Shown here piece after piece: positions 7,567 through 14,823 of a stretch of DNA of 20,361 bases (position 1 is the stretch's first letter; each line of letters begins with the position of its first letter). The stretch is from the NCBI GenBank assembly GCA_946482165.1, contig CAMLQS010000049.1, positions 1 through 20,361 on the forward strand. Reading direction: 5' to 3'. The position numbers were made by a program, and so were the translations under genes. The notes under the pieces were generated by a model. The model worked only from the letters and a program-made list of their open reading frames with translations. It was not told the DNA's origin and ran no database searches. This DNA comes from an uncultured Verrucomicrobiota bacterium (GTDB lineage Bacteria > Verrucomicrobiota > Verrucomicrobiae > Opitutales > Opitutaceae).

Positions 7567-8433
7567 TTGCCCGCCGATCCGTCCACTTCCACCGCCGCAA
7601 CGCCGCCCGCTCCGGCCGCCATCCGTCTCGAGGCGGTTTCCAAGCGCTTCGGCGCTTCGGACACGGTCCCCGTTCTCGCGCCGCTCGATCTGTCCGTCGG
7701 CCCGGGAGAGTTCGTCGCCCTGCTCGGACCCTCCGGTTGCGGCAAATCCACGCTCCTCCGTCTCCTCTCCGGCCTCGCCGCGCCCAGCTCGGGTCGCATC
7801 GCCGTCGACGGCCATCCGCCCGGCCATGGCGACGATCTCGCCTACGTTTTCCAAGACGCCACCCTCCTGCCTTGGCTGCGCGTCGACGCAAACGTCGAGA
7901 CGCTGCTCCGCCTCCGCCGCGTTCCCGCCGCCGAGCGCGTCCGCCGCCGCGACGCCGCCCTCGCCCTCGTCCGCCTCGCCGACAAGGCCCGCGCCTACCC
8001 GCGCCAGCTCTCCGGGGGCCAGAAGATGCGCGTATCCCTCGCCCGCGCCCTGGCCACCGACCCGCGCGTGCTCCTGCTCGACGAACCCTTCGGCGCGCTC
8101 GACGAGATGACCCGCGACCGCCTAGGCGAGGAGTTGCTCGCCATCCGCGAGCGCCAGCGCTGGACCGCCCTTTTCGTGACGCATTCCGTCTCCGAGGCCG
8201 TTTTCCTCGCCAACCGCATCCTCATCCTCGCTCCCCACCCCGGCCGCATCGCCCACGACCTCCGCGTCGACCTCCCGTATCCGCGCAATCACGACACCCG
8301 CCGCGACCCCGCCTACCTCCGCCTCGTCGCCGAGATGTCCGCCCGCCTCCGCGCCGTCGATCCGGCCGAAAGTGGCGCGGGCGTCCCGCCCGCGGGTTCC
8401 GGCTCCCCGCCCGACTCGTCCGCCGCCGCATGA
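7567..8433 (+). CDS. ABC transporter ATP-binding protein (NitT/TauT/ThiZ type)
   Basis: This ATPase should power import by the permease and lipoprotein encoded just downstream. The 288-aa form from TTG at 7567 has every ABC motif: Walker A GPSGCGKST (54-62), Q-loop VFQDATLLPW (94-103), signature LSGGQ (148-152), Walker B VLLLDE (168-173), D-loop GALDE and H-loop H206 in FVTHSVSEA. The LLPW after the Q-loop and the PFGALDEMTR run are typical of the nitrate/sulfonate/taurine/pyrimidine importer group. No ATG or GTG exists near the N-terminus; an in-frame TTG at 7507 would add 20 low-complexity residues, and the exact start is unsure. The stop overlaps the permease start as ATGA. A Pro/Gly/Ser-rich tail (about 268-288) follows the domain. 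Confidence 0.92.
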   Translation: MPADPSTSTAATPPAPAAIRLEAVSKRFGASDTVPVLAPLDLSVGPGEFVALLGPSGCGKSTLLRLLSGLAAPSSGRIAVDGHPPGHGDDLAYVFQDATLLPWLRVDANVETLLRLRRVPAAERVRRRDAALALVRLADKARAYPRQLSGGQKMRVSLARALATDPRVLLLDEPFGALDEMTRDRLGEELLAIRERQRWTALFVTHSVSEAVFLANRILILAPHPGRIAHDLRVDLPYPRNHDTRRDPAYLRLVAEMSARLRAVDPAESGAGVPPAGSGSPPDSSAAA

Positions 8434-9227
8434 ATCCCCGCCTCCTCCGCTGGCTCCTCCCGCTGCTCCTCGCCGGCCTGCTGCTCGCCGGCTGGCAAGC
8501 CCTGCATCAGTCGCTCCCGCCCGAGCGCCGCTTTCTCCTTCCCAGCCTGCCGCGGCTCGCGGAGGCCTTCCGCCTCCACGGCCATTCGCTTCTCCCCGCC
8601 GCCCGCCATACCGCGCTTGCCGCCCTCGGTGGCTTCGCCCTCTCCGCGTTTGTCGCCGCCGCGTTCTCGCTCCTCCTCTCCGCCTCGAATCTCGTCCGGC
8701 TCACTCTCTACCCCTACCTCATGGGCCTGCAAATGGTGCCCGTCATCATTGTCGCGCCCATCCTCATTCTCTGGGTCGGCCCCGGCGCACCAAGCGTCAT
8801 CATCATCACCTTCCTCATCACCTTCTTCCCGCTGGTCGTGAACACGACCCAGGGACTGCTCTCCGTCGACCGCTCGCATCTCGATCTCTTCCGGATGGGC
8901 CGCGCCGCCCGCTGGCAGGAGATGTTTCTGCTCCGCGCCCCCGCCGCGCTCCCCTATTTTTTCACCGGCCTGCGCATCGCGGCCATCCTCGCGCCCATCG
9001 GCGCCCTCACCGCGGACTACCTCGTCGGCACGAGCAGCGGCGGCCGCTCCGGCCTGGGAATCACCGCGCTCCTCTTCAGCGCCCGGAACGAGATTCCCGC
9101 CCTCTACGCGACCGCCATCGTCGGCTGCGTGCTCGGCTTCGCCCTCGTCGCCGCCGTCTCCGCCCTCTCCTGGCTCGTCCTCCACCGCTGGCACGACAGC
9201 TACTCCCCCGACGAGTCGGCCCCATGA
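8430..9227 (+). CDS. ABC transporter permease (NitT/TauT/ThiX type)
   Basis: The 265-aa protein is an integral inner-membrane permease of the BPD_transp_1 fold. Hydrophobic segments lie near residues 7-24, 61-88, 97-117, 121-138, 182-200 and 231-252. Between them is the EAA-type cytoplasmic loop that contacts the ATPase (about 155-182, RMGRAARWQEMF then LRAPAALPYFFTGLRIA). Its start ATG overlaps the ATPase TGA (ATGA), and its own TGA overlaps the next ATG in the same way, so the three genes look translationally coupled. With the lipoprotein at 9787-10815 it forms one importer. Confidence 0.92.
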   Translation: MNPRLLRWLLPLLLAGLLLAGWQALHQSLPPERRFLLPSLPRLAEAFRLHGHSLLPAARHTALAALGGFALSAFVAAAFSLLLSASNLVRLTLYPYLMGLQMVPVIIVAPILILWVGPGAPSVIIITFLITFFPLVVNTTQGLLSVDRSHLDLFRMGRAARWQEMFLLRAPAALPYFFTGLRIAAILAPIGALTADYLVGTSSGGRSGLGITALLFSARNEIPALYATAIVGCVLGFALVAAVSALSWLVLHRWHDSYSPDESAP

Positions 9228-9721
9228 GCGTGCATCTCGCCGCCTTTGCCCGCGCCGCCGTTTGCCTGCGCGACACCCTCGAAGTCCAAGCCATCGAGAC
9301 GCGCGTCGGCCGTTGGCTCGAGTCCGATGTCCTCAAGCTATTCAAACGCCACTGGATCGTCGAAACCTCGCCCGGCTGCGGCGTCTTCTTCTCCGTGTGG
9401 ATCGACGGCGACGCCCTCCATCGCGGCCAAATCAACTACAACATCCACGCCCTCAAGCTCCGCGACCTGCCCGGCCACAAGATCCAGAGCCGCGAATTCG
9501 CCGCCGCCTTTCGCACCGGGTTCGCGGCAATGTCCGACGCCGCAAGCTGGCCGAACCGCTCCCTCGATCACGGCCCTCAAACCCTCCTCGAAGGCTGGAT
9601 CCCCCTCCGTCCCGACAGCCTCGAAAGTGACGTCGTCGCCCTGGCCAAGCGTCTCGTCTCGCTCGCCCCGCTCATCGACACCCTGCTCGCTGAACGCGCC
9701 ATGCTGCCGCGCCCGGCGTAA
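9224..9721 (+). CDS. Unknown 165-aa protein within the ABC importer operon
   Basis: I do not recognise this family. The protein is soluble in appearance, with no signal peptide and no convincing transmembrane helix. It has mixed alpha/beta character: an amphipathic N-terminal part (RAAVCLRDTLEVQAIETRV), a strand-like region (CGVFFSVWIDGDALHRGQINYNIHAL, about 52-77), and a C-terminal helical region after LEGWIPLRPDS ending in LLAERAMLPRPA. Codon use and GC match the neighbours, and the ATGA overlap with the permease stop argues that it is real and co-translated. Its position between permease and binding protein suggests a role linked to transport or to metabolism of the imported compound. It is not a TenA or other thiamine-pathway enzyme that I can identify. 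Confidence 0.8.
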   Translation: MSVHLAAFARAAVCLRDTLEVQAIETRVGRWLESDVLKLFKRHWIVETSPGCGVFFSVWIDGDALHRGQINYNIHALKLRDLPGHKIQSREFAAAFRTGFAAMSDAASWPNRSLDHGPQTLLEGWIPLRPDSLESDVVALAKRLVSLAPLIDTLLAERAMLPRPA

Positions 9722-9786
9722 GAGCCCGCTCCTCCCCGCCTCCGCGCGGGCGTTGCAAAGCCCTTGGATTATTGTCCAGTGGCGCC

Positions 9787-10815
9787 ATGTCCTCGCGTTA
9801 CCTCGCTCCCGCTCTCTTCACCGCCTGCGCCTCTCTGCTCGCTTTCGCCGGTTGCGCCAAAAAAGAGCCTGCATCCTCCGACGCGGCCGACGCTCCCTCA
9901 TCTGCCGCTCCGACGAAGGTCACCGTCCAACTCGACTGGTTCCCCGAGCCCGAGCACGGCGGACTCTACCAAGCCCAGGCCCGCGGCTGGTTCAAGGAAG
10001 CCGGCCTCGACGTCACCCTCGTCCCGGGGGGACAGCAGGGCCTCATCGTCAACCAAGCCATCGCCACCGGACGCGCCGACATCGGCCAGGGCGAAAGCGT
10101 CACCACGCTTCTCGACGCCCATAAGGGCCTCCCCCTCCTCCAGGTCGCCGCCGTTTTCCAAAACGATCCCTCCGTCTTCCTCCTCCACGCCGAAAATCCC
10201 GTCCGCGATTTCAAGGCGCTCAACGGCCGCAAAATCATGGCACGCCCGGGCTGGGTTTTCCTCGATTATCTCAAGCAGAAATACGCCATCGATTTCACCA
10301 TCATCCCCTTCAACTTCTCCGTCTCGAACTTCATCGCGGACAAGGAATTCATCCAGCAGGGCTTCTACATCGCCGAGCCCTTCTTCATCACCCAAGGCGG
10401 CGCGCCCGCCCCGCGCTACCTCTACGCCTGGGATGCCGGTTACGATTCCTATGGCGTTCTTATCGCCAACTCCGCTTGGGCAAAGAAAAACCCCGCCGCC
10501 CTCCGCGCCTTCCTCGCCACCTACATCCGCGGCTGGCGCGATTACGTCGAAGGCGACCCCGCTCCCGCCCACGAGGCGCTGAAACAGGCCAATCCCAAGA
10601 ACACGGACGAGTTCATGGCCTTTTCGCGCAAGATGATCATCGACGAAAAACTCGTCATCGGCCGCGACGCCTCCGACAGCTCGCGCATCGGCCGCCTCGA
10701 CCCCGCCCGCTACGCCACCCAAATCAAGATTCTCGAGGATCTGAAACTCACGCCCCCCGGCGCCCTCAAAGTCGCCGAGGTGATGAGCACCGACTACCTC
10801 CCCGAGCCCAAGTAG
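9787..10815 (+). CDS. ABC substrate-binding lipoprotein, NMT1/THI5-like
   Basis: The protein is 342 aa from the ATG at 9787. It opens with a lipoprotein signal peptide whose lipobox LAFAGC puts the lipidated Cys at residue 23, so the mature protein is membrane-tethered. The mature part begins VTVQLDWFPEPEHGGLYQAQARGWFKEAGLDVTLVPGG, the NMT1/THI5-like (periplasmic binding fold type II) opening. ATGRADIGQGES and the lobe-hinge region YIAEPFFI support this. Relatives bind thiamine pyrimidine precursors (ThiY), alkanesulfonates or nitrate. The DWFPEPEHGG motif is closest to the ThiY/THI5 branch, but the ligand is an inference. It is separated by 65 bases from the unknown gene upstream. No TPP riboswitch was recognised ahead of the operon. 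Confidence 0.9.
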   Translation: MSSRYLAPALFTACASLLAFAGCAKKEPASSDAADAPSSAAPTKVTVQLDWFPEPEHGGLYQAQARGWFKEAGLDVTLVPGGQQGLIVNQAIATGRADIGQGESVTTLLDAHKGLPLLQVAAVFQNDPSVFLLHAENPVRDFKALNGRKIMARPGWVFLDYLKQKYAIDFTIIPFNFSVSNFIADKEFIQQGFYIAEPFFITQGGAPAPRYLYAWDAGYDSYGVLIANSAWAKKNPAALRAFLATYIRGWRDYVEGDPAPAHEALKQANPKNTDEFMAFSRKMIIDEKLVIGRDASDSSRIGRLDPARYATQIKILEDLKLTPPGALKVAEVMSTDYLPEPK

Positions 10816-10861
10816 CCGCTTCCCCCGTATCCGCGCCTTCTCTTCTGCTCTCCCTCTTTTC

Positions 10862-10899
10862 CTCCGTGCCCTCCGTGTCCGAGCTCCGTGCCCTCCGTG
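10862..10899 (+). repeat. Tandem CTCCGTGCCCTCCGTG repeat at folP start
   Basis: Two identical 16-base copies of CTCCGTGCCCTCCGTG lie at 10862-10877 and 10884-10899, with a 22-base period. The second copy contains both candidate GTG starts of folP (10888 and 10897). A 13-base version, TCCGTGCCCTCCG, recurs at 12277-12289 across the folK GTG start. Confidence 0.75.
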
Positions 10900-11802
10900 G
10901 CTAAACCTCCGTCCCTCCGCTCCCTTCCCTGCCGCGGCCTCGCGCTCGATCTCGCGACGCCGCGCATCATGGGCATCGTCAACACGAGCCCGGATTCCTT
11001 CCACGCCGACAGCCGCCTCCCCTCGCTCGACGCCGCGCTCGCTCACGCCCGCCGTCTCGTCGCCGAGGGCGCCGATCTTCTCGACATCGGCGGCCAATCC
11101 ACCCGACCCGGCTACGTCGAGATTTCCGACGCCGAGGAAATCGCGCGGACCGCACCGCTCCTCCGCGCGCTCGCCGCCGAGTTCCCTCGCCTGCCGCTCT
11201 CGATCGACACCTATAAACCCACCGTCGCCGCCGCCGCGCTCGAAGCCGGCGCGCACGTCCTCAACGATATTCACGGCCTGCAAGGCCCCGGCGGCCCTGA
11301 ACTCGCCCGCCTCGCCGCCGACTCCGGCGCCACGCTGGTCGTGATGCACAACGACCCCGCCCTCCGCCAAAGTAGCATGAGCTTCCAGCTCATGTCCGAT
11401 TCCGACTCCTCGCTCCCTGCTCCCTGCGCCTCGCTCCTCCCCGCCGTCCTCGCCTTCCTCCGCCGCTCGCTCGACATCGCAGCCTCCGCCGGCGTGCCGC
11501 GCGAGCGCCTCGTCCTCGATCCCGGCATCGGCTTCGGCAAGACCTCCGCGCAAAACATCGCCCTCCTCCGTCGCCTCGAAGCGCTCCACGAACTTGGTCT
11601 CCCCGTTCTCCTCGGCGTCTCCCGCAAAAGCGTCTTCGGCCACATCCTTCCCGAACTCGCGACGCCCGCCGACCGTCTCGACGCGACGCTCGCCGCCACC
11701 GCCCTCGCCGTCGCGCAAGGCGTGCAAATCCACCGCGTCCACGACGTCCAGGCCGCCCGCCGCGCCGCCCTCGTCGCCGCAGCGCTGCGCCCCGCCGGCT
11801 AG
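10888..11802 (+). CDS. folP: Dihydropteroate synthase
   Basis: DHPS condenses p-aminobenzoate with hydroxymethyl-dihydropterin pyrophosphate to dihydropteroate and is the sulfonamide target. The 304-aa protein has the TIM-barrel motifs in order: MGIVNTSPDSF (28-38), LDIGGQSTRPGY (65-76), SIDTYKP (105-111), LNDIHG (125-130), VVMHN (151-155), LDPGIGFGKT (210-219), LLGVSRKS (241-248) and IHRVHDV (281-287). The usual GGES is GGQS here. The loop after VVMHN does not follow the common pattern and holds a Ser/Pro-rich stretch (about 160-183) encoded by a short palindrome and a CTCCCTG tandem. The start is GTG, at 10888 or 10897; both lie in the tandem repeat and neither has an SD. folB and folK follow on the same strand. 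Confidence 0.94.
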   Translation: MPSVAKPPSLRSLPCRGLALDLATPRIMGIVNTSPDSFHADSRLPSLDAALAHARRLVAEGADLLDIGGQSTRPGYVEISDAEEIARTAPLLRALAAEFPRLPLSIDTYKPTVAAAALEAGAHVLNDIHGLQGPGGPELARLAADSGATLVVMHNDPALRQSSMSFQLMSDSDSSLPAPCASLLPAVLAFLRRSLDIAASAGVPRERLVLDPGIGFGKTSAQNIALLRRLEALHELGLPVLLGVSRKSVFGHILPELATPADRLDATLAATALAVAQGVQIHRVHDVQAARRAALVAAALRPAG

Positions 11803-11839
11803 GCTAGGGTCCGGTCCCTCGCCACGCCGCCGTTTCTTT

Positions 11840-11866
11840 TTGCGCCTGTTGCGCCTCTTTGCGGCC
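11840..11866 (+). repeat. TTGCGCCT short repeats ahead of folB
   Basis: TTGCGCCT occurs at 11840-11847 and 11849-11856, followed by the variant TTGCGGCC at 11859-11866. These end eight bases before the folB start and resemble the degenerate spacer repeats seen at other gene borders in this window. Confidence 0.55.
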
Positions 11867-11874
11867 ATTGGGGC

Positions 11875-12240
11875 ATGCTCGCCACGATCCACCTTAAGAA
11901 ACTCCGCTTCCACGGCCGCCACGGCGTGCTGCCCGAGGAAGCCGCGCTCGGCCAGCCGTGGATCGTCGACCTCGACCTGGTGGTCGACATCGCCCAGGCC
12001 GCCGCCACCGACGATCTCGTCCACACCGTCAACTACGCCGAGGTGTATTCGCTCTGTCAGGACATCGTGGAGAACGAGCGCTTCGCGCTGATCGAGACGC
12101 TGGCCAACCACATTCTCTCCTCCATCCTCACCGCCCACCCTCGCGTGAGGTCCGCCACAGTCACCGTCCACAAGCCCCACGCCCCCATCCCCGGAGCGCA
12201 CGAAGGAGTCGCCATCACCGCCACGATGGCCCGCGCCTAG
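11875..12240 (+). CDS. folB: Dihydroneopterin aldolase
   Basis: The 121-aa protein matches FolB, which cleaves 7,8-dihydroneopterin to 6-hydroxymethyl-dihydropterin and glycolaldehyde. Diagnostic stretches are LRFHGRHGVLPEEAALGQPW (10-29, including the conserved Glu of the GVLPEE motif), ATDDLVHTVNYAEVY (44-58), FALIETLANHI (70-80) and VTVHKPHAPIPG (96-107, with the conserved catalytic Lys of KP). The length is typical of the octameric enzyme. It lies 72 bases after folP and 39 bases before folK, giving consecutive pathway steps on one strand. Confidence 0.95.
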   Translation: MLATIHLKKLRFHGRHGVLPEEAALGQPWIVDLDLVVDIAQAAATDDLVHTVNYAEVYSLCQDIVENERFALIETLANHILSSILTAHPRVRSATVTVHKPHAPIPGAHEGVAITATMARA

Positions 12241-12279
12241 CCTTCCCGTCGGTTTCTTCGCGTTTCTCCCCACCGTTCC

Positions 12280-12780
12280 GTGCCCTCCGCCACTGTCGTT
12301 CCCGTCACCGCCTATGTCGCCCTCGGCTCCAACCTAGGCGACCGACACGGACATCTCGAAGCCGCTTTCGCCGCCTTGGCCGCCTTGCCCGGCACGCGCC
12401 TGCTCGGACGCTCCGCCCTATTTGAAACGCCCCCCTTCGGTCCTCCCGGGCAGCAAAATTACTTCAACGCCGCGGCCTCGCTCGCGACGACCCTGTCTCC
12501 CCTTGCCCTGCTCGACGCGCTGCTCGCCATCGAACAATCGCGCGGCCGGGTGCGTCGCGAACGCTGGGGGCCGCGCACACTCGATCTCGATCTCCTTCTG
12601 CACGGCAACACGACCGCCCACGAGCCTCGGCTCACTTTACCGCATCCCGAAATGCTCCGACGCGCGTTCGTCCTGGTTCCTTTGCACGACCTGGCGCCCG
12701 AACTCGTCATCGCGGGCCGCCCGATCGGGCGGCATCTTCTGGCGCTCGATCAAACCGGCATTCACCGGCTATCCGATTAA
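12280..12780 (+). CDS. folK: 6-hydroxymethyl-7,8-dihydropterin pyrophosphokinase
   Basis: HPPK transfers pyrophosphate from ATP to 6-hydroxymethyl-dihydropterin, supplying the FolP substrate. The 166-aa protein shows ALGSNLGDR (14-22), FETPPFGPPGQQNYFNAA (48-65), the catalytic WGPRTLDLDLLLHG (96-109, Mg-binding D102 and D104) and LPHPEMLRRAFVLVPL (120-135). The start is GTG and lies in a CCGTGCCCTCCG repeat shared with the folP start. A 15-base gap separates it from rnc, so co-transcription is likely. Confidence 0.95.
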   Translation: MPSATVVPVTAYVALGSNLGDRHGHLEAAFAALAALPGTRLLGRSALFETPPFGPPGQQNYFNAAASLATTLSPLALLDALLAIEQSRGRVRRERWGPRTLDLDLLLHGNTTAHEPRLTLPHPEMLRRAFVLVPLHDLAPELVIAGRPIGRHLLALDQTGIHRLSD

Positions 12781-12795
12781 GCCGCATCTCTCGCC

Positions 12796-13497
12796 ATGGA
12801 CCCCGTCGAAACCCTGCAAACTCGTCTGCGCCACGTCTTCACGAACCGGGCTCTGCTGCACGAGGCCCTCGCCCATCCTTCCTTCTGCAACGAGCATCCG
12901 GAATCCGGCCCCAGCAACCAGCGTTTGGAATTTCTCGGCGACGCCGTCCTGCAACTCATCGTGACCGATGCGTTGTTCCAACTCTACCCGACGGAACCCG
13001 AAGGCGCGTTAAGCCGGAAACGTTCAATCCTCACCAAGGGCCGTTGCCTCGCCGAAATCGCGCTCGAGCTGGGAGTCGATTCGGCGCTTTGCCTCGGCGG
13101 AAGCGAAAACACCCCCGCCGGGCGCACCCGTCCATCGAACCTGGAGGATGCTTTCGAAGCGCTGGTAGGCGCTCTCTACCTCGAGCTCGGGTTGGAACCC
13201 ACGCGCGCACTCGTGTTGTCGCTATATGGCTCGTTGGAAGTCCGCATCGCCGCCGGAAGCCCCGTTGATAACCCCAAGGGGCGACTGCAAGAACTGATCC
13301 AAGGCACCCATGGAGTGGGCGCGTTGCGCTACGACACCGCCCACTCCGGCGGACCGGACCACGACCGAGAATACAGCTCACGGGTCTGCCTGGCCGAACG
13401 CATCCTGGGCGAAGGGCGGGGCCCTTCGAAGAAATCCGCGGAGGAGGCCGCCGCGCGCGCCGCCCTCGCCAGCCACATCACGGCCCCCCTTGGCTGA
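12796..13497 (+). CDS. rnc: Ribonuclease III
   Basis: RNase III cleaves double-stranded RNA in rRNA processing and mRNA turnover. The 233-aa protein has the catalytic domain with HPSF (27-30), the signature NQRLEFLGDAVL (41-52) carrying E45 and D49, and NLEDAFEALVGALYLE (115-130) carrying D118 and E121. These correspond to the E. coli metal ligands E41, D45, D114 and E117. A double-stranded RNA-binding domain follows (about 160-228), beginning DNPKGRLQELIQG and ending GPSKKSAEEAAARAAL. The length is normal. It is the last gene of the fol cluster. In many bacteria rnc pairs with era; here it follows folK and precedes a long non-coding stretch. Confidence 0.96.
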   Translation: MDPVETLQTRLRHVFTNRALLHEALAHPSFCNEHPESGPSNQRLEFLGDAVLQLIVTDALFQLYPTEPEGALSRKRSILTKGRCLAEIALELGVDSALCLGGSENTPAGRTRPSNLEDAFEALVGALYLELGLEPTRALVLSLYGSLEVRIAAGSPVDNPKGRLQELIQGTHGVGALRYDTAHSGGPDHDREYSSRVCLAERILGEGRGPSKKSAEEAAARAALASHITAPLG

Positions 13498-14181
13498 TCG
13501 TGGCGAAGTCCGCGCCAGACAAGGCAGTTGGAACCACGGATTTCACGAATGATCACGGATAGCGGAAGCTTGAAGCGGAACGTGAACTCACCCGCGGGTG
13601 GGTAAATCGACGACTCAGATTCTTCGTATCCGTTTTGATCCGTGCCAACCTGCGCAATCCGTGGCCGGCTCGAATCGCGTTTCTTCGGATAACGGCCGCC
13701 CGAAGGGGCCGAGGCGTTGTTTGTTGATTTCGTCCCTCACCACGCGACCGCCCCGTTACCGATCAATCCTCGCTGACTCGGCGGCACGTCGCCCGCCTGC
13801 CGCTTCGCTTCTGTCATGCGCCGTGCTTGCTCCGCACGCTCCGCGTGCTCCGTCCGGGTGAGTCCTGCCCGGCCGCGCCGGCCACGCGCGAGGAGTAGCG
13901 GATAGGAGCGGCGCTCCTGTGACCTGGCCTCTGGTCCACCTCGTCTTCCCCGTCGGATTTCTCAACCGCGTCTCCGTCCTCCCGTCCAGAACGTATTCGT
14001 ATTTCGGTTACAACAGCGGCGACGCCCCCGCGCGATCCCCGATCCCGGGCATCGGGGAATAAACGGGGGCAAAATCGGGAAGCCTCGGCCGCTCAGCCCA
14101 TTGCCGGGCGCCGCCGCGCCTAGAAAGCATTGGCCGGGCCCCTCCCGGGGTTCCGCAAACAACCCAAACGAATCGCAAACC
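13498..14181. other. 684-base non-coding stretch between rnc and the outer-membrane gene
   Basis: I found no convincing gene here. It holds an inverted CACGGAT repeat (13531-13668) and a CTCCG-rich run, GCTTGCTCCGCACGCTCCGC (about 13827-13846), resembling the CTCCGTG spacer repeats. It also has a small hairpin AGGAGC/GCTCCT (13904-13918) and a stronger one, TCCCCGAT/ATCGGGGA (14036-14043/14051-14058, loop of seven). No tRNA, SRP, RNase P or 6S pattern was recognised. The 3' end should contain the promoter and leader of the next gene, but no clear -35/-10 pair or SD stands out. Confidence 0.6.
13531..13668. repeat. Inverted CCACGGATT...CACGGAT repeat
   Basis: The left arm contains CCACGGATT-N11-CACGGAT (13534-13560). 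The right arm, read on the minus strand, contains CCACGGATT-N11-CACGGAT followed by another ACGGAT (about 13664-13627). Both arms keep the same 9-11-7 spacing with diverged filler. This looks like a spacer repeat family with internal direct repeats, arranged as a palindrome of about 130 bp directly after rnc. Confidence 0.7.
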
Positions 14182-14769
14182 ATGAAAACCACCCTGCAAT
14201 CCCTGCTCTGCGGCGCACTCTTGGCGGCGCCTATCGGGCTCGTCGCCCAAACCACCACGACGACCACCACCCCGGTCACCCAGAGCTCCTACTCCGGCGA
14301 TCCTTCCGACTGGGGTCCCAAAGCCGGCGACATGGAGTTCACGCTCAGCGGCACCGGAGTCTCCAACAAGGATCTCGACAACTCCGGCGGAGGCGCCACC
14401 GCATCGGTCGGCTGGTATCTGAACGACACCCTCGAGGCCGTCGTTCGCCAGAGCTTCACCTACGCCAACTCCGACGGCGGCACCGACTCCTGGGCGGGCA
14501 CCACCCGCGTCGCCCTTGACCAGCACATCCTCGCCCGCGGCGCCATTCGCCCCTTCGTCGGCGTCAACTTCGGCGGCGTCTACGGCGACGACACGAACGA
14601 AACCTGGGTCGCCGGACTCGAAGCCGGCGCCAAGTTCTATGTGAAGGAGCAGACCTTCATCTTCGCCATGGTCGACTACGGCTGGTCCTTCGACGACAGC
14701 GACGACGCCGACGACACCTTCAGCGACGGCGGCTTCACCTGGTCCCTCGGCATCGGCTTCAACTTCTGA
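14182..14769 (+). CDS. Small outer-membrane beta-barrel protein
   Basis: The 195-aa protein has a signal peptide (1-23, cleavage after LVAQ) followed by a Thr run. It then alternates glycine/aromatic strands: FTLSGTGVSNKD, ATASVGWYLND, AVVRQSFTYANS, TRVALDQHI, RPFVGVNFGGVYGDD, WVAGLEAGAKFYV, FIFAMVDYGWSF. It ends TWSLGIGFNF with a terminal Phe, the signal recognised by the BAM machinery. This fits an eight-strand-type barrel. An acidic DDSDDADDTFSDGG loop lies just before the last strand and may be surface-exposed. The ATG start has no SD. The gene is isolated by long non-coding DNA on both sides, so it is probably monocistronic. The specific function is unknown. Confidence 0.82.
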   Translation: MKTTLQSLLCGALLAAPIGLVAQTTTTTTTPVTQSSYSGDPSDWGPKAGDMEFTLSGTGVSNKDLDNSGGGATASVGWYLNDTLEAVVRQSFTYANSDGGTDSWAGTTRVALDQHILARGAIRPFVGVNFGGVYGDDTNETWVAGLEAGAKFYVKEQTFIFAMVDYGWSFDDSDDADDTFSDGGFTWSLGIGFNF

Positions 14770-14823
14770 TCGCTCACCCGCGCGGATATCCCCTGCCGCA
14801 CGGGGCGCCCCCCCGCAGCCCTC

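Noticed and set aside
9898..12273. 791-codon open frame on the minus strand
   Set aside because: It is antisense to the lipoprotein, folP and folB genes, is Gly/Glu/Val/Arg-rich without domain pattern, and arises from GC-rich third positions of those genes.
13598..13861. Possible 87-aa gene after rnc
   Set aside because: It starts inside the inverted repeat region, has Arg/Ser/Pro-rich composition, no start signal and no recognisable pattern.
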